From: Spirosoma linguale DSM 74 | GTDB lineage: Bacteria > Bacteroidota > Bacteroidia > Cytophagales > Spirosomataceae | DNA length: 64,000 nt | Assembly (NCBI GenBank): GCA_000024525.1 | Contig: CP001769.1 | Coordinates: 2,032,001-2,096,000 of the forward strand | Reading direction: 5' to 3' | Shown here: in pieces, positions 51,682-60,938 of the stretch | Layout: the number at the start of each line of letters is the position of its first letter | Position numbering within the stretch: the stretch's first letter is position 1 | Position numbers and translations under genes: made by a program | Notes under the pieces: model-generated | The model's input: the letters and a program-made list of their open reading frames with translations, nothing else | Told to the model about the DNA's origin: nothing | Database searches by the model: none

Positions 51682-54600
51682 TTATTTGGTCATCTCCTGA
51701 CGGTGTTGTTCAACATACTCGGAAGGGGTAAGCTGGTAGTGTTCCTTGAAAACTTTGGAGAAGTAGGCAGGGGTATCGAAGCCAACCCGGTCTGCAACTT
51801 CAGAGACCGAGGCCCCTGTCATTAACAACTCAGCTGCTCGTTTCAAGCGTACGGCTCTGATCAGTTCGTTCGGGCTTAAACCGGTCATGGCTTTAATTTT
51901 CCGGTTCAGATGCATGCGGCTCATGCCAATGGCAGCCGCCAGCGGCTCGACCCCGAATGTCGAGTCGTCGAGGTGGGATTCCAGCAGGGCATACACCCGG
52001 TTCATGAAGTCATCTTCCGGTGCCTGGCTGGCGAGTGGTAAGTACCCCTCCCGTAATAACTGGCTTCGGAAATAGTGACGAGCCTGCTGCTGCTGAGCCA
52101 GCCGGTTTCGAATTCGGGCACGTAATTCGTTTACCTGAAACGGCTTGGCCAGGTAGTCGTCAGCCCCCGCATTGAGGCCTTCGAGCCGACTTTCAGCCGA
52201 CACTTTCGCCGTTAGCAGCAGTATTGGAATATGACTCGTAATGGGGTTGCTTTTTAATTGCCGACATAGTTCATACCCATTAAGCTCGGGCATAAGCACG
52301 TCGCTGATGATTAAGTCCGGGCCGTTCATGATGGCGGCTTCTAAACCTGCCTTACCGTTGTTCACGCGCAGCACCCGCCACTCGGTACTGAGCGTGGTAA
52401 GAATAAAACTGGCAATATCGTCGTCATCTTCTGCCAGGAGTATGTACGGCATTTTATCGTCCTGGCCGTTTTGCTGAGCCGAAGCGCGATGCTTGCTGGA
52501 GGCTGAGCCGACGTTATTGCCCTGGCCGTCGGTGACCAGGTCAGCGCGAGCCTGGCGGCAGGGTAATTCGACCGTAAAGGTGGTTCCCGAGTACAGGTCA
52601 CTCTCGACCCTAATGGTACCCTTCATCAACTCAACCAGTTCCTTAACGAGTGCCAGACCAATGCCTGAACCGCCCACCGACTGTTCCGTCATTGGATCAG
52701 CCTGATAAAATCGGTTGAAAATATGCGGTAGTTGATGTTTAGGGATACCAGTGCCGGTGTTCTGCACCACCAGTTTAATCAAATCAACGGGGGCCGACGA
52801 AGCCGTTAGGTTGGTTGATGACACGGCTGTTTCCACGTTTATCGATCCGTGCTCATCCGTGAATTTCAACGCATTCATTAACAGGTTCGTTAGAATTTTC
52901 TCAACCTTATCCGAATCGAACCAGTAGTAAGGTTGGCTGAAATGATGCGTTTGTACTAACTGAATGTGCTTGCGCTGTACCTCATCCGTAAATACCAGAA
53001 CGGTACGGGTAATGAACTCCTGCAAATCGGCGGGAGCTGGTGACAGGGTGAGGTTCCCGGCATCGAGTTTAGCCAGATCGAGTAACTCATTAATCAGGCG
53101 CAGGAGCCGGTTAGCGTTTCGGTAGATAAGCGAAAGGCGATTGTGATAGGGAGAATCGGCCGATTCGTTCAAAACCTGCTCAAGCGGGGTCAGAATTAAT
53201 GTAAGCGGTGTACGGAATTCGTGGGTTATATTCGCAAAGAAACGCGATTTTACCTCATCAAGGTGTTTTAACTGGATAGACTCCCGCTCCCGTAATTCGA
53301 TAAGACTTCTCATCCGGATACGATTGATCCGTACCCGTACAAAAAGAATAATGGCCCCGGTAAGTAAAAGTGCGTAGGCAGTGTAGGCCCACCAGGTGGC
53401 CCAGAGCGGGGGACTGATTACAATGCGTAATGAATGTACATGCGGACTCCAGATACTTGAGGTATTGGATGCATTGACAATCAATGTATATGTATTGGGC
53501 GGAAGACTCGTGTAGGTTGCTGTTGCCTGGTTACCGCTATAGACCCAGTCATTATCCAAGCCGACCAGTTTATAGCGGTATTGATTTTTATGACTTTGGT
53601 TAAACTCAAGGGCTGAAAAATCGATGGATATAAAGTTCTGCCAGTGCTTTAAGGTAAGCTCTGTCACTTCGTTTATATCCTGTTGAATTGGAGAGCCGGG
53701 GGTTGTAGCGCTTACCGGCTGGTTGTTGATACGCAGGGCAGTAAGGGCAACCACCGGTTTTATGGGATCTTCACTAACCCGGCGCGGATCAAAAGTGGTA
53801 TAGCCGCCGGTACCCCCAAAAATCAACCGTCCGTCGGGTAAGGCAACATCATGAAATTGCTCAAATTCTTCGCCCGGTAGCCCGTCGTCGGCCATGTAGT
53901 TCCGGGCTTCCATTGTTCGGGTATCAAATCGGCATAAACCCCGATTGGTGCTGAGCCACAAATGGCCGTTACCGTCTGCCCGTATCGCATAAATGATGTT
54001 GCTCGACATGGCCTTACCAACCGGGAACCGCTGAATTTTGCCCGTCAGTTTATCGAGTCGGCATAAACCCTCACCAAAGGTACCAATCCAGAGGTAGCTG
54101 TACTGAATCGGGTCCTGTGCGAGGCATAAAAGTGCATCGCCGGGTAGGTTTCGTTCCGTAGTTCCACCACTATGCCATTGAATAAGTCGTTTTACGGACA
54201 GATCAGCACGTAACAGACCATGATTTTTAGTGGCCAGATAAACCCGTCCCCCATCAACAACCATCGCCATAATCGTGTAAGGATGGTTTCTGGGAAGGGG
54301 TAGGGGAAAAGCCGTAAACGTCTCTTTATCGGGGTTATGCCGGACCACCGCCTGATTATGCGGGCCGAGAAGGCCCCACAGCTCACCTTGTGCGCCCACC
54401 GAAAGGGCCGTAAACTGAAGTTGTCCGTTTTGCAGCCAGCGCGATTCGATGCCCGTTGGTTGAACGGGTGAGAAGGTTTGCCGTTCTGGACTGTAGCGAT
54501 AGGGAGCTATCTTCGGGCTGGTGATCCATAAATTTTTCTGACGGTCGAACTGGTACCGCATACTGGCAGACGATTGTTGACGTATCACCGCCGGAATCGC

Positions 54601-55713
54601 ACTAAGGGGTACGTTAAACTGTTGCGTGAGCCAGTCGGTCTGGAAGTTCTGGGTGTAGGGCCACGTCTGAAATGGACGTTTATTGAGGTCATATTTGATC
54701 ACACCATCGCCATTCAGACCGACCCAGAGCACGTTCGTTCGGTCGACCAGTAAAGAAAGGGCCGAAGACCGACTAAGGGTGGCAGGTTGATTAAGCAGCG
54801 TGTTAAGCCCGGTTCGCGTACCCACTTCGTCCAGTAGAGGCACTAACCCGGTCCGGTCCGTAAATCGGTTTTGGTTGATATAATCAATGCCCCGAAAATC
54901 TTTTGCAAAGAGCGGTATCGCCGTCGGCAGGCCTGGTACGGCTATTACCTGCCGTATTTGCCCGGTAGAGGGATTGAAAATGGCAAAGCGGCCCGGAAAC
55001 CCAAGCAGTAATTCGCCCGTTGCCCGTTCATGGAGTGCGAAGACTTCGGTTTGGGGTAACCCCTGGGCTGTATGATAACCGACAAGTTGCCCTAAGGCCG
55101 GATTGAATCGAAACAATCCGTCGGCGGCTGCCAGCCACAGTTGATTATGCCGGTCGAGAAGCAGCGCATGAAGCGTCCGTTGACTAGTGTCGCCCCGTAT
55201 GGTCCAGTGACGGTTCGAAACGCTACCGTTTGCATTGAGCCGAAAAAAGCCGTTTGTTTGCGTGGCTACCCACACATTGCCCGCATGATCTGGCTGAATA
55301 CCGATCACCTGATCGCGGCCTAAGGCCCGCCGAAAGGCGGGTGAGTTGGACACCCGTTTGGTCTGTTCGGTTACGGGGTCAAAGCAATCGATGTTATTAT
55401 TTTCCGTACGAACCCAAAGCTTTTCCTGCCGGTCATCTTTGATCTCGTAAATACTGCTAAACGACAAGGACCTGGCTTGTTGAGGGTCGTGAGTGTATAC
55501 ACGAAAATGAATGCCATCATACCGGCACAGACCATCGCGGGTAGCCAGCCAGATGAAACCTCGTTTATCCTGAATCAATGATTTGACAAATCCCTGAGGT
55601 AAACCGTTGCGGACCGTCAGGTATTCCGGCTCGGAGGACGCCCACAACGGCACGGATAAACCAAGTAGTCCAAACAGTATCCAGGAAAATGCCCAATGGG
55701 TAAGCCAGTGCAT
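51682..55713 (-). CDS. Hybrid two-component system regulator (one-protein sensor kinase and AraC regulator)
   Basis: 1343 aa. Signal peptide, then two seven-bladed propeller repeats in the periplasm (about 30-690, units such as GFIWLATRDGLCRYDG), a Y_Y_Y domain (about 700-765), a membrane segment about 772-794, HisKA with His in NITHEFRTPLT (near 828), an ATPase with GGSGIGLALVKELVE, a receiver with acceptor Asp1138 in ISDVLMPELNG, and an AraC helix-turn-helix at about 1240-1340. Such regulators sense glycan fragments and switch on polysaccharide-use loci. No SusC/D pair or glycosidase adjoins it, so its target is elsewhere; the xylan cluster is 16 kb away. Confidence 0.96.
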   Translation of the reverse strand: MHWLTHWAFSWILFGLLGLSVPLWASSEPEYLTVRNGLPQGFVKSLIQDKRGFIWLATRDGLCRYDGIHFRVYTHDPQQARSLSFSSIYEIKDDRQEKLWVRTENNNIDCFDPVTEQTKRVSNSPAFRRALGRDQVIGIQPDHAGNVWVATQTNGFFRLNANGSVSNRHWTIRGDTSQRTLHALLLDRHNQLWLAAADGLFRFNPALGQLVGYHTAQGLPQTEVFALHERATGELLLGFPGRFAIFNPSTGQIRQVIAVPGLPTAIPLFAKDFRGIDYINQNRFTDRTGLVPLLDEVGTRTGLNTLLNQPATLSRSSALSLLVDRTNVLWVGLNGDGVIKYDLNKRPFQTWPYTQNFQTDWLTQQFNVPLSAIPAVIRQQSSASMRYQFDRQKNLWITSPKIAPYRYSPERQTFSPVQPTGIESRWLQNGQLQFTALSVGAQGELWGLLGPHNQAVVRHNPDKETFTAFPLPLPRNHPYTIMAMVVDGGRVYLATKNHGLLRADLSVKRLIQWHSGGTTERNLPGDALLCLAQDPIQYSYLWIGTFGEGLCRLDKLTGKIQRFPVGKAMSSNIIYAIRADGNGHLWLSTNRGLCRFDTRTMEARNYMADDGLPGEEFEQFHDVALPDGRLIFGGTGGYTTFDPRRVSEDPIKPVVALTALRINNQPVSATTPGSPIQQDINEVTELTLKHWQNFISIDFSALEFNQSHKNQYRYKLVGLDNDWVYSGNQATATYTSLPPNTYTLIVNASNTSSIWSPHVHSLRIVISPPLWATWWAYTAYALLLTGAIILFVRVRINRIRMRSLIELRERESIQLKHLDEVKSRFFANITHEFRTPLTLILTPLEQVLNESADSPYHNRLSLIYRNANRLLRLINELLDLAKLDAGNLTLSPAPADLQEFITRTVLVFTDEVQRKHIQLVQTHHFSQPYYWFDSDKVEKILTNLLMNALKFTDEHGSINVETAVSSTNLTASSAPVDLIKLVVQNTGTGIPKHQLPHIFNRFYQADPMTEQSVGGSGIGLALVKELVELMKGTIRVESDLYSGTTFTVELPCRQARADLVTDGQGNNVGSASSKHRASAQQNGQDDKMPYILLAEDDDDIASFILTTLSTEWRVLRVNNGKAGLEAAIMNGPDLIISDVLMPELNGYELCRQLKSNPITSHIPILLLTAKVSAESRLEGLNAGADDYLAKPFQVNELRARIRNRLAQQQQARHYFRSQLLREGYLPLASQAPEDDFMNRVYALLESHLDDSTFGVEPLAAAIGMSRMHLNRKIKAMTGLSPNELIRAVRLKRAAELLMTGASVSEVADRVGFDTPAYFSKVFKEHYQLTPSEYVEQHRQEMTK

Positions 55714-55870
55714 AATTAATGTTGAGAGTTGCCCAATTCAGGCTGGATTAACCAGGTAGTAAGGTCTGTTTAATCCATTGAGCCGATATTTTTAACTTTA
55801 AGGTAATGAGTTTTTGTTGAAAGTAAATAAATGAGGCCTTATTTCATTCATTTTTACCCTAAATCTTCTT

Positions 55871-56326
55871 ATGCGGATTCGCCTTAGTACGCCGGTTGAA
55901 CAACCACTTAGCGCCGTTTGGGCCGGGTTTGACCGTTCGCTTTTTGACCAGCTCAGTCCACCATTTCCCCCAGTTGATGTGGTTCGGTTTGATGGCTGTT
56001 TGCCGGGAGATGTTGTTCACTTGAGGCTAAATTTCCTGCTGTTCCGTCAAGATTGGATCAGCGATATTACCGATCAGCAGACGAGTGAAGACGAGATTTT
56101 TTTTGTTGATCAGGGAGTTAAGCTGCCTTTTTTTCTATCGTACTGGCAACATCGGCATGGGTTGTGCCGGTTACCCCAGCCTGGGAAGAATCAAACGCTC
56201 GTGATTGATGATATTACATTTAAAACAGGTTTTCTGCTTACAGACTACTTGTTTTACCCATTACTCTGGCTCCAGTTTGTGTACCGAAAACCCATCTACA
56301 AACGAGTATTCCGCGCCCGTACTTAG
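55871..56326 (+). CDS. SRPBCC/START-like ligand-binding protein, hypothetical
   Basis: 151 aa, no signal peptide. Strand pattern and motifs (TPVEQPLSAVWAGFDRSLFDQLSPPFPPVDVVRFDGC at the start, DDITFKTGFLLTDYLFYPLLWLQFVYRK at the end) resemble the SRPBCC-type proteins common in Bacteroidota, which fold as a helix-grip around a hydrophobic cavity. I do not know a specific function. It stands between a divergent regulator gene and a symporter gene. Start ATG at 55871 is the first in frame. Confidence 0.7.
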   Translation: MRIRLSTPVEQPLSAVWAGFDRSLFDQLSPPFPPVDVVRFDGCLPGDVVHLRLNFLLFRQDWISDITDQQTSEDEIFFVDQGVKLPFFLSYWQHRHGLCRLPQPGKNQTLVIDDITFKTGFLLTDYLFYPLLWLQFVYRKPIYKRVFRART

Positions 56327-56518
56327 TGCACAAATTATAAGTAATCCACTGGTTAAGGCGTATACTAAGGAGGATGGGCCATTTTTGCAAAAAGAAATTA
56401 AGGCGACGCCAGCTCGACCTTTTTGAGGTCATATATCTACGCCGTAAGCCAGGGCGGGCTTTTTGAACTGACCGGATTCTTTTACATTTGTCTGCGAGGG
56501 GTCTTTTAATCTCACTTC

Positions 56519-57766
56519 ATGAAACTACCTAACCTAACAACACGTATTTTTCTGGGCATGGTGCTCGGTATTGCCATCGGTTACTTTTTTCCGGACACGG
56601 GTTCCGGATTTTCGGGAACTGATCTTAATATCCTGTCAAAAATATTCCTCCGGCTCATAAAAATGATCATCGGGCCGCTTGTCTTTGCCACGCTCGTTGT
56701 AGGTATTGCCAAACTGGGTGATTTCGGTACGGTGGGTCGTATTGGACTTAAAACGCTGGCCTATTTTTATTTTGCCACGATCTTATCGCTTGTGGTTGGC
56801 TTGCTGGTGGTCAATATCATGCGCCCCGGCGAAGTGATGAACATCACTCAATTACCGGCTAAAGGCACAGATGTTGGCGTTGAAGCCCAGAAGATGTCGA
56901 TGGAAAATTTCATTACACACATTGTGCCAACCAGCTTCATTGATGCCCTGGCCAACAACGAAATTCTTCAGATTGTGGTGTTCAGCATCTTTTTCGGCAT
57001 TGCGGTGGGGGCCATTGGTGCGCAGGGCAAGATCATGATCAAGGCATTGGATGCGCTGTCGCATGTCATGTTCAAGATTACGAGTTACGTTATGGCGTTT
57101 GCTCCATTTGGGGTACTGGGAGCCATTGCCGCCATTGTCGCGCAGCAGGGACTGGGTATTCTGGGAGGCTATGTTTACCTGATTCTCTGTTTCTTTGGGG
57201 GGTTGTTATTTTTTATTTTCGTCGTTCTGGCGGCCATTTGTGTAGTGGTTGGCATACCCTACATTGCGCTGCTGAAGGAAATTCGTTCGGCAGTAATTCT
57301 GTCGTTTAGTACGGCCAGTTCAGAAGCTTCATTTCCGCAAACGATTGAAGCACTGCGCCGGTTTGGCTGTTCAGAGCGAATAATTTCGTTTGTGCTGCCC
57401 CTGGGGTATTCGTTTAATCTGGATGGGTCGATGCTGTACATGACCTTCGCCACTGCGTTCATCGCCCAGGCTTATCATGTGCCCCTCAGCATTGAACAGC
57501 AGATAACCATGATGCTGACCCTGATGATAACCTCCAAAGGTATTGCGGGGGTGCCTCGTGCGTCATTAGTGGTCATTGCCGGAACCATGTCGCTGTTCAA
57601 CCTCCCCATCGAAGGGCTGGCCCTGTTGCTGGGTATCGATCAGGTGCTCGACATGGGCCGTTCGGCAACGAGTGTTGCCGGTAATGCCGTTGCTACCTGT
57701 GTGATTTCAAAATGGGAAGGTGAATTTCGCGTTCAGCCCATTGAAAATGACGAAGTAACCGTTTAA
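56519..57766 (+). CDS. Dicarboxylate/amino acid:cation symporter (DAACS)
   Basis: 415 aa inner-membrane symporter of the GltP/DctA family. Family motifs: SFSTASSEASFPQT in the first hairpin, PLGYSFNLDGSMLYM in TM7, SKGIAGVPRAS in the second hairpin, and DMGRSATSVAGNAVAT in TM8. About eight membrane helices. It takes up glutamate, aspartate or C4-dicarboxylates with H+ or Na+. The substrate-determining Arg in TM8 is present as the Arg of DMGRS, so a dicarboxylate or acidic amino acid is likely. Monocistronic. Confidence 0.94.
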   Translation: MKLPNLTTRIFLGMVLGIAIGYFFPDTGSGFSGTDLNILSKIFLRLIKMIIGPLVFATLVVGIAKLGDFGTVGRIGLKTLAYFYFATILSLVVGLLVVNIMRPGEVMNITQLPAKGTDVGVEAQKMSMENFITHIVPTSFIDALANNEILQIVVFSIFFGIAVGAIGAQGKIMIKALDALSHVMFKITSYVMAFAPFGVLGAIAAIVAQQGLGILGGYVYLILCFFGGLLFFIFVVLAAICVVVGIPYIALLKEIRSAVILSFSTASSEASFPQTIEALRRFGCSERIISFVLPLGYSFNLDGSMLYMTFATAFIAQAYHVPLSIEQQITMMLTLMITSKGIAGVPRASLVVIAGTMSLFNLPIEGLALLLGIDQVLDMGRSATSVAGNAVATCVISKWEGEFRVQPIENDEVTV

Positions 57767-57852
57767 TAAAACATAAATGAATTATGTGGAATAGGTGCAG
57801 GAAACTGTACTTTTAAGTACTAAAGTATAGCTTCCCTTCACCTTTACGCTAC

Positions 57853-58296
57853 ATGTTCATGAATCAATCTGCTGTGCTGGAGACCGAATTGGCTCCTTAT
57901 TTTACGACAAAAGCACCTTTTCAGTTTCCAATAGATTTTCGTGCCGGGTTTGTTAAGTACTGGCCTATCGTTTCGCTCGTCCTGCTTATTCTAACATTAC
58001 CCGCTATTCTAATCTTTCTGGGCATAGGAACGGCTTTTCTGCCATTTTCCTACCTGGGTGGCGTTGCCGCCGGTTTTGGCTACACCATCTCCATGGTGCT
58101 TACGATTGGGCGTGTAGTACTATGGGCTCTGGCTCTTCCCGGGTTGTTTAACCGCAAACGGCAGGGCTGGGTGTTAAGTTACTATGCCCAGTTGATCAGC
58201 ATCACGGCCAGTATTTTTTCTTTTAGTGTCTTCGGCATCTTATTTGGCCTTTTATTTTTAATGCTCCTTTTTCAGGTTCGTGAATACTATAACTGA
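57853..58296 (+). CDS. Small membrane protein, unknown
   Basis: 147 aa with three or four hydrophobic segments (about 37-60, 62-95, 110-140). I do not recognise a family. The N-terminus includes an amphipathic stretch (FTTKAPFQFPIDFRAGF). It is followed by a terminator hairpin at 58318, so it appears monocistronic. A second in-frame ATG at 57859 (MNQSAVLE) is as likely as the first. Its length and membrane pattern make it a credible gene, but function is open. Confidence 0.62.
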   Translation: MFMNQSAVLETELAPYFTTKAPFQFPIDFRAGFVKYWPIVSLVLLILTLPAILIFLGIGTAFLPFSYLGGVAAGFGYTISMVLTIGRVVLWALALPGLFNRKRQGWVLSYYAQLISITASIFSFSVFGILFGLLFLMLLFQVREYYN

Positions 58297-58317
58297 GTAG
58301 CCCGGCCATTGGTACAA

Positions 58318-58354
58318 TAAAAGGTCGTGATTGTATAGATTACGGCCTTTTTTA
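58318..58354 (+). terminator. Intrinsic terminator after the membrane protein gene
   Basis: Stem AAAAGGTCGTGA paired with TACGGCCTTTT (with one mismatch), loop of about 10, followed by TTTTATTG, 22 bases past the stop. Confidence 0.8.
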
Positions 58355-58468
58355 TTGCCGCCCATAAAGCCGGTTGGCTGTTCATCCGTAAATTGATTGC
58401 CAATGCTTTTGCGATAGTCGTAGTTTGATGCACTACAAGTTCGAACTCCCTAAACTAACTGAACGTCG

Positions 58469-59389
58469 TTGATGAATAACATCCTCGAAACTCACCACAT
58501 TGTCAAACAGTACGCTGAACATCGGGCTCTTGACGATGTCAGTCTGTCCGTCCCCAAAGGCTGTATCTTCGGACTTCTAGGGCCAAACGGTGCCGGTAAA
58601 ACGTCTCTTATCCGTATTATCAACCAGATTACGGCTCCCGATTCCGGCGATGTTATTCTGGATGGCGAACGGCTTAACCCGAACCACATTAAGCGAATCG
58701 GGTATCTGCCCGAAGAACGGGGGCTGTATAAAAAAATGAAGGTCGGCGAGCAGCTGCTGTATCTGGCTCAGTTAAAGGGGCTTACAGAGAAGCAGGCGAT
58801 GGAAAAGCTGAAAATCTGGTTCGTTAAATTCGATATAAAAACCTGGTGGACCAAAAATGTTGAAGACCTGTCGAAGGGCATGCAGCAGAAGGTTCAGTTC
58901 GTGGCTACGGTCATGCACGAGCCAGATTTGATTATTCTGGATGAACCCTTCTCCGGTTTCGACCCCATCAATGCCAACCTCATCAAAGATGAAATTCTGG
59001 AACTGAGAGATAAAGGCAAAACCATCATTTTTTCCACCCACCGCATGGAATCGGTGGAAGAGCTTTGCGATAATATTGCCCTTATTAACCGCTCGCACAA
59101 AGTACTCGACGGTCCCAAACAGGCTATCAAGGAACAGTTTAAAACCCATACGTATCACGTTGAGTATCAGGGAGACCTCGATACGCTGTCACCAGCCTTT
59201 ACCGTTCTGAAAACCCGGCCGACCGATGACGGGTTTACGCGGGCCGATATCCAAATTCCGCCCGATGCCGCCGTCAACGATCTCATTCGGCATCTGCTCG
59301 ACCGGGTGGCGGTGCGCTCATTTGGTGAAAATATCCCGAGTATGAACGACATCTTTATTCAAGCCGTTGGCGAGGTGCCAACAACCTAG
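58469..59389 (+). CDS. ABC exporter ATP-binding protein (NatA-like)
   Basis: 306 aa. Walker A GPNGAGKT at 38-45, Q-loop near INQITAP, signature LSKGMQQK, Walker B LIILDEPFSGFDP, switch His in STHRME. The C-terminal 90 residues are an additional domain. Belongs to the NatA/CcmA-type subfamily that pairs with membrane proteins of the NatB type; the cognate permease starts 82 bases after its stop. Probable sodium or drug export, but the substrate is not set by sequence. An ATG at 58472 is equally good for the start. Confidence 0.93.
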   Translation: MMNNILETHHIVKQYAEHRALDDVSLSVPKGCIFGLLGPNGAGKTSLIRIINQITAPDSGDVILDGERLNPNHIKRIGYLPEERGLYKKMKVGEQLLYLAQLKGLTEKQAMEKLKIWFVKFDIKTWWTKNVEDLSKGMQQKVQFVATVMHEPDLIILDEPFSGFDPINANLIKDEILELRDKGKTIIFSTHRMESVEELCDNIALINRSHKVLDGPKQAIKEQFKTHTYHVEYQGDLDTLSPAFTVLKTRPTDDGFTRADIQIPPDAAVNDLIRHLLDRVAVRSFGENIPSMNDIFIQAVGEVPTT

Positions 59390-59446
59390 CGCCGACTCAT
59401 CCTGACTGATTCCGTTTGTCTACGATTCATTTAACAGTTATCTCCG

Positions 59447-59463
59447 CCGACCGGGCTGGTCGG
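59447..59463. repeat. Short palindrome sharing sequence with the repeat at 27665
   Basis: CCGACC-GGGCT-GGTCGG followed by TATAACC, eight bases before the permease start. It matches CCGACCGGG..GGTCGGTAT of the larger repeat at 27712-27732, so it may be a reduced member of the same family. It lies where the permease ribosome-binding region should be. Confidence 0.65.
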
Positions 59464-59471
59464 TATAACCG

Positions 59472-60797
59472 ATGAACACAATTTTTCTTATCATCAAACG
59501 AGAGTACATGGTTCGGGTTCGTAAAAAGTCGTTCATCATTATGACGATTTTAGGGCCGGTACTGATTTTTGGCTTCTATGCCATTATTGGCTGGGCCGCC
59601 GTTAGCTCGATCAATCAAAAAAAAATAGCCGTCGTCGACGAAAGCGGACGGTTCGTAAACCAGTTCAAAAACGACGACGAAACGGTATTCTCTTACCCGA
59701 AAGAATCCCTGGCGGAAGCGAAAAAAACGTTCGTCAAGCAGGGTTATAATGCGTTGGTCTTTATCCCGAAGGACGTCATTGAGCAGCCTAAGACGGTGAA
59801 AATTTTCGCAGAAAAAAGCGTTAGTCTGGCCCTTCAGAGCAATATTGAGCGGGCTATCGGTAAAGAGATTGAGACCATTAAGCTGAAAGAAGCGGGTATT
59901 ACCCAGAAAATTATTCAGGATGCCAAGGTCAATGTCGATGCACAAACCATCAGCCTGAGCGACGCGGGTGAAAAGAGTAATAACGGAATTGCTACGACGA
60001 TCATCAGCGGATTTTGCGCCCTGTTGATCTATATCTCGGTGCTGATCTATGGCACTCAGGTTATGCGGGGCGTTATGGAAGAAAAAACCAACCGGATTGT
60101 GGAGGTGATTATCTCATCGGTCAAACCCTTTCAGTTGATGCTGGGCAAGATCATTGGGGTAGCCCTGGTCGGTCTGACCCAGTTTATGCTCTGGATTGTG
60201 CTCACGATTGGCCTTATGACGATAGGTTCAAAAATTATCAGCCAGCCTAAAGAAACGGCTCAATCACAGATGACAGCCCGTATGAATGGCATGCCGGGCG
60301 GTCAGGAAGTACAGGCTAAAATGTCTACGGCTAAAAACCCGGTTGCCGACGTAATGGCAGCTATTGAAACGCTGAATCTGCCGCTTATCGTTTCCTGCTT
60401 CCTTTTCTATTTCCTGGGTGGCTATTTGCTGTATAGTGCCCTGTTTGGGGCTGTAGGGGCCGCTGTCGATAACGAGACCGAAACGCAGCAGTTCATGTTT
60501 CCGATTATGATGCCCATTATTGCGGCCATTGCCTTTGCCCAGATTGCCGTTCGTGATCCCGACGGGCCGCTGGCTTTCTGGACGTCCATGATTCCCTTCA
60601 CCTCGCCCGTGGTCATGATGGTCCGAATTCCCTTTGGCGTTCCCGCCTGGGAGCTGGCGCTGTCCATGGCGCTTCTGGTGCTTGGCTTTGTCGGAACGAC
60701 CTGGCTGGCCGCCCGTATTTACAGGGTCGGTATCCTTATGTACGGCAAGAAAGTCTCCTTCCGCGAACTCTCGAAATGGGTATTTTATAAAGGGTAG
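59472..60797 (+). CDS. ABC exporter permease (NatB-like)
   Basis: 441 aa. One hydrophobic segment at about 22-46, a large extracytoplasmic domain (about 50-175), and a cluster of about five helices (180-430). The motif MEEKTNRIVEVIISSVKP is the ABC2-type permease signature that contacts the ATPase. The N-terminal MNTIFLIIKREYMVRVRKKSF is typical. Partner of the adjoining ATP-binding protein. The stop codon lies at the edge of a long inverted repeat. Confidence 0.92.
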   Translation: MNTIFLIIKREYMVRVRKKSFIIMTILGPVLIFGFYAIIGWAAVSSINQKKIAVVDESGRFVNQFKNDDETVFSYPKESLAEAKKTFVKQGYNALVFIPKDVIEQPKTVKIFAEKSVSLALQSNIERAIGKEIETIKLKEAGITQKIIQDAKVNVDAQTISLSDAGEKSNNGIATTIISGFCALLIYISVLIYGTQVMRGVMEEKTNRIVEVIISSVKPFQLMLGKIIGVALVGLTQFMLWIVLTIGLMTIGSKIISQPKETAQSQMTARMNGMPGGQEVQAKMSTAKNPVADVMAAIETLNLPLIVSCFLFYFLGGYLLYSALFGAVGAAVDNETETQQFMFPIMMPIIAAIAFAQIAVRDPDGPLAFWTSMIPFTSPVVMMVRIPFGVPAWELALSMALLVLGFVGTTWLAARIYRVGILMYGKKVSFRELSKWVFYKG

Positions 60798-60930
60798 GTG
60801 GTGGAGTGAGTGGAGTTGGTAAAATGAGTGAAGTAAGTGGAGTCGGGTCCTCTGACCCAACACCAGATCACTCATTTCACCAACTCCACCTACACCACCT
60901 ACACCACCTACTTCACTGATTGCACTCACT
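60793..60930. repeat. Imperfect long inverted repeat with tandem CTACACCAC units
   Basis: Left arm 60793-60842 (GGTAGGTGGTGGAGTGAGTG...) and right arm from about 60872 pair imperfectly; the right arm contains CTACACCAC in tandem and the microsatellite-like CACTCCACC. It includes the permease stop codon (60795-60797) and nearly reaches the stop of the convergent gene at 60939. Confidence 0.78.
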
Positions 60931-60938
60931 CCACCAAG

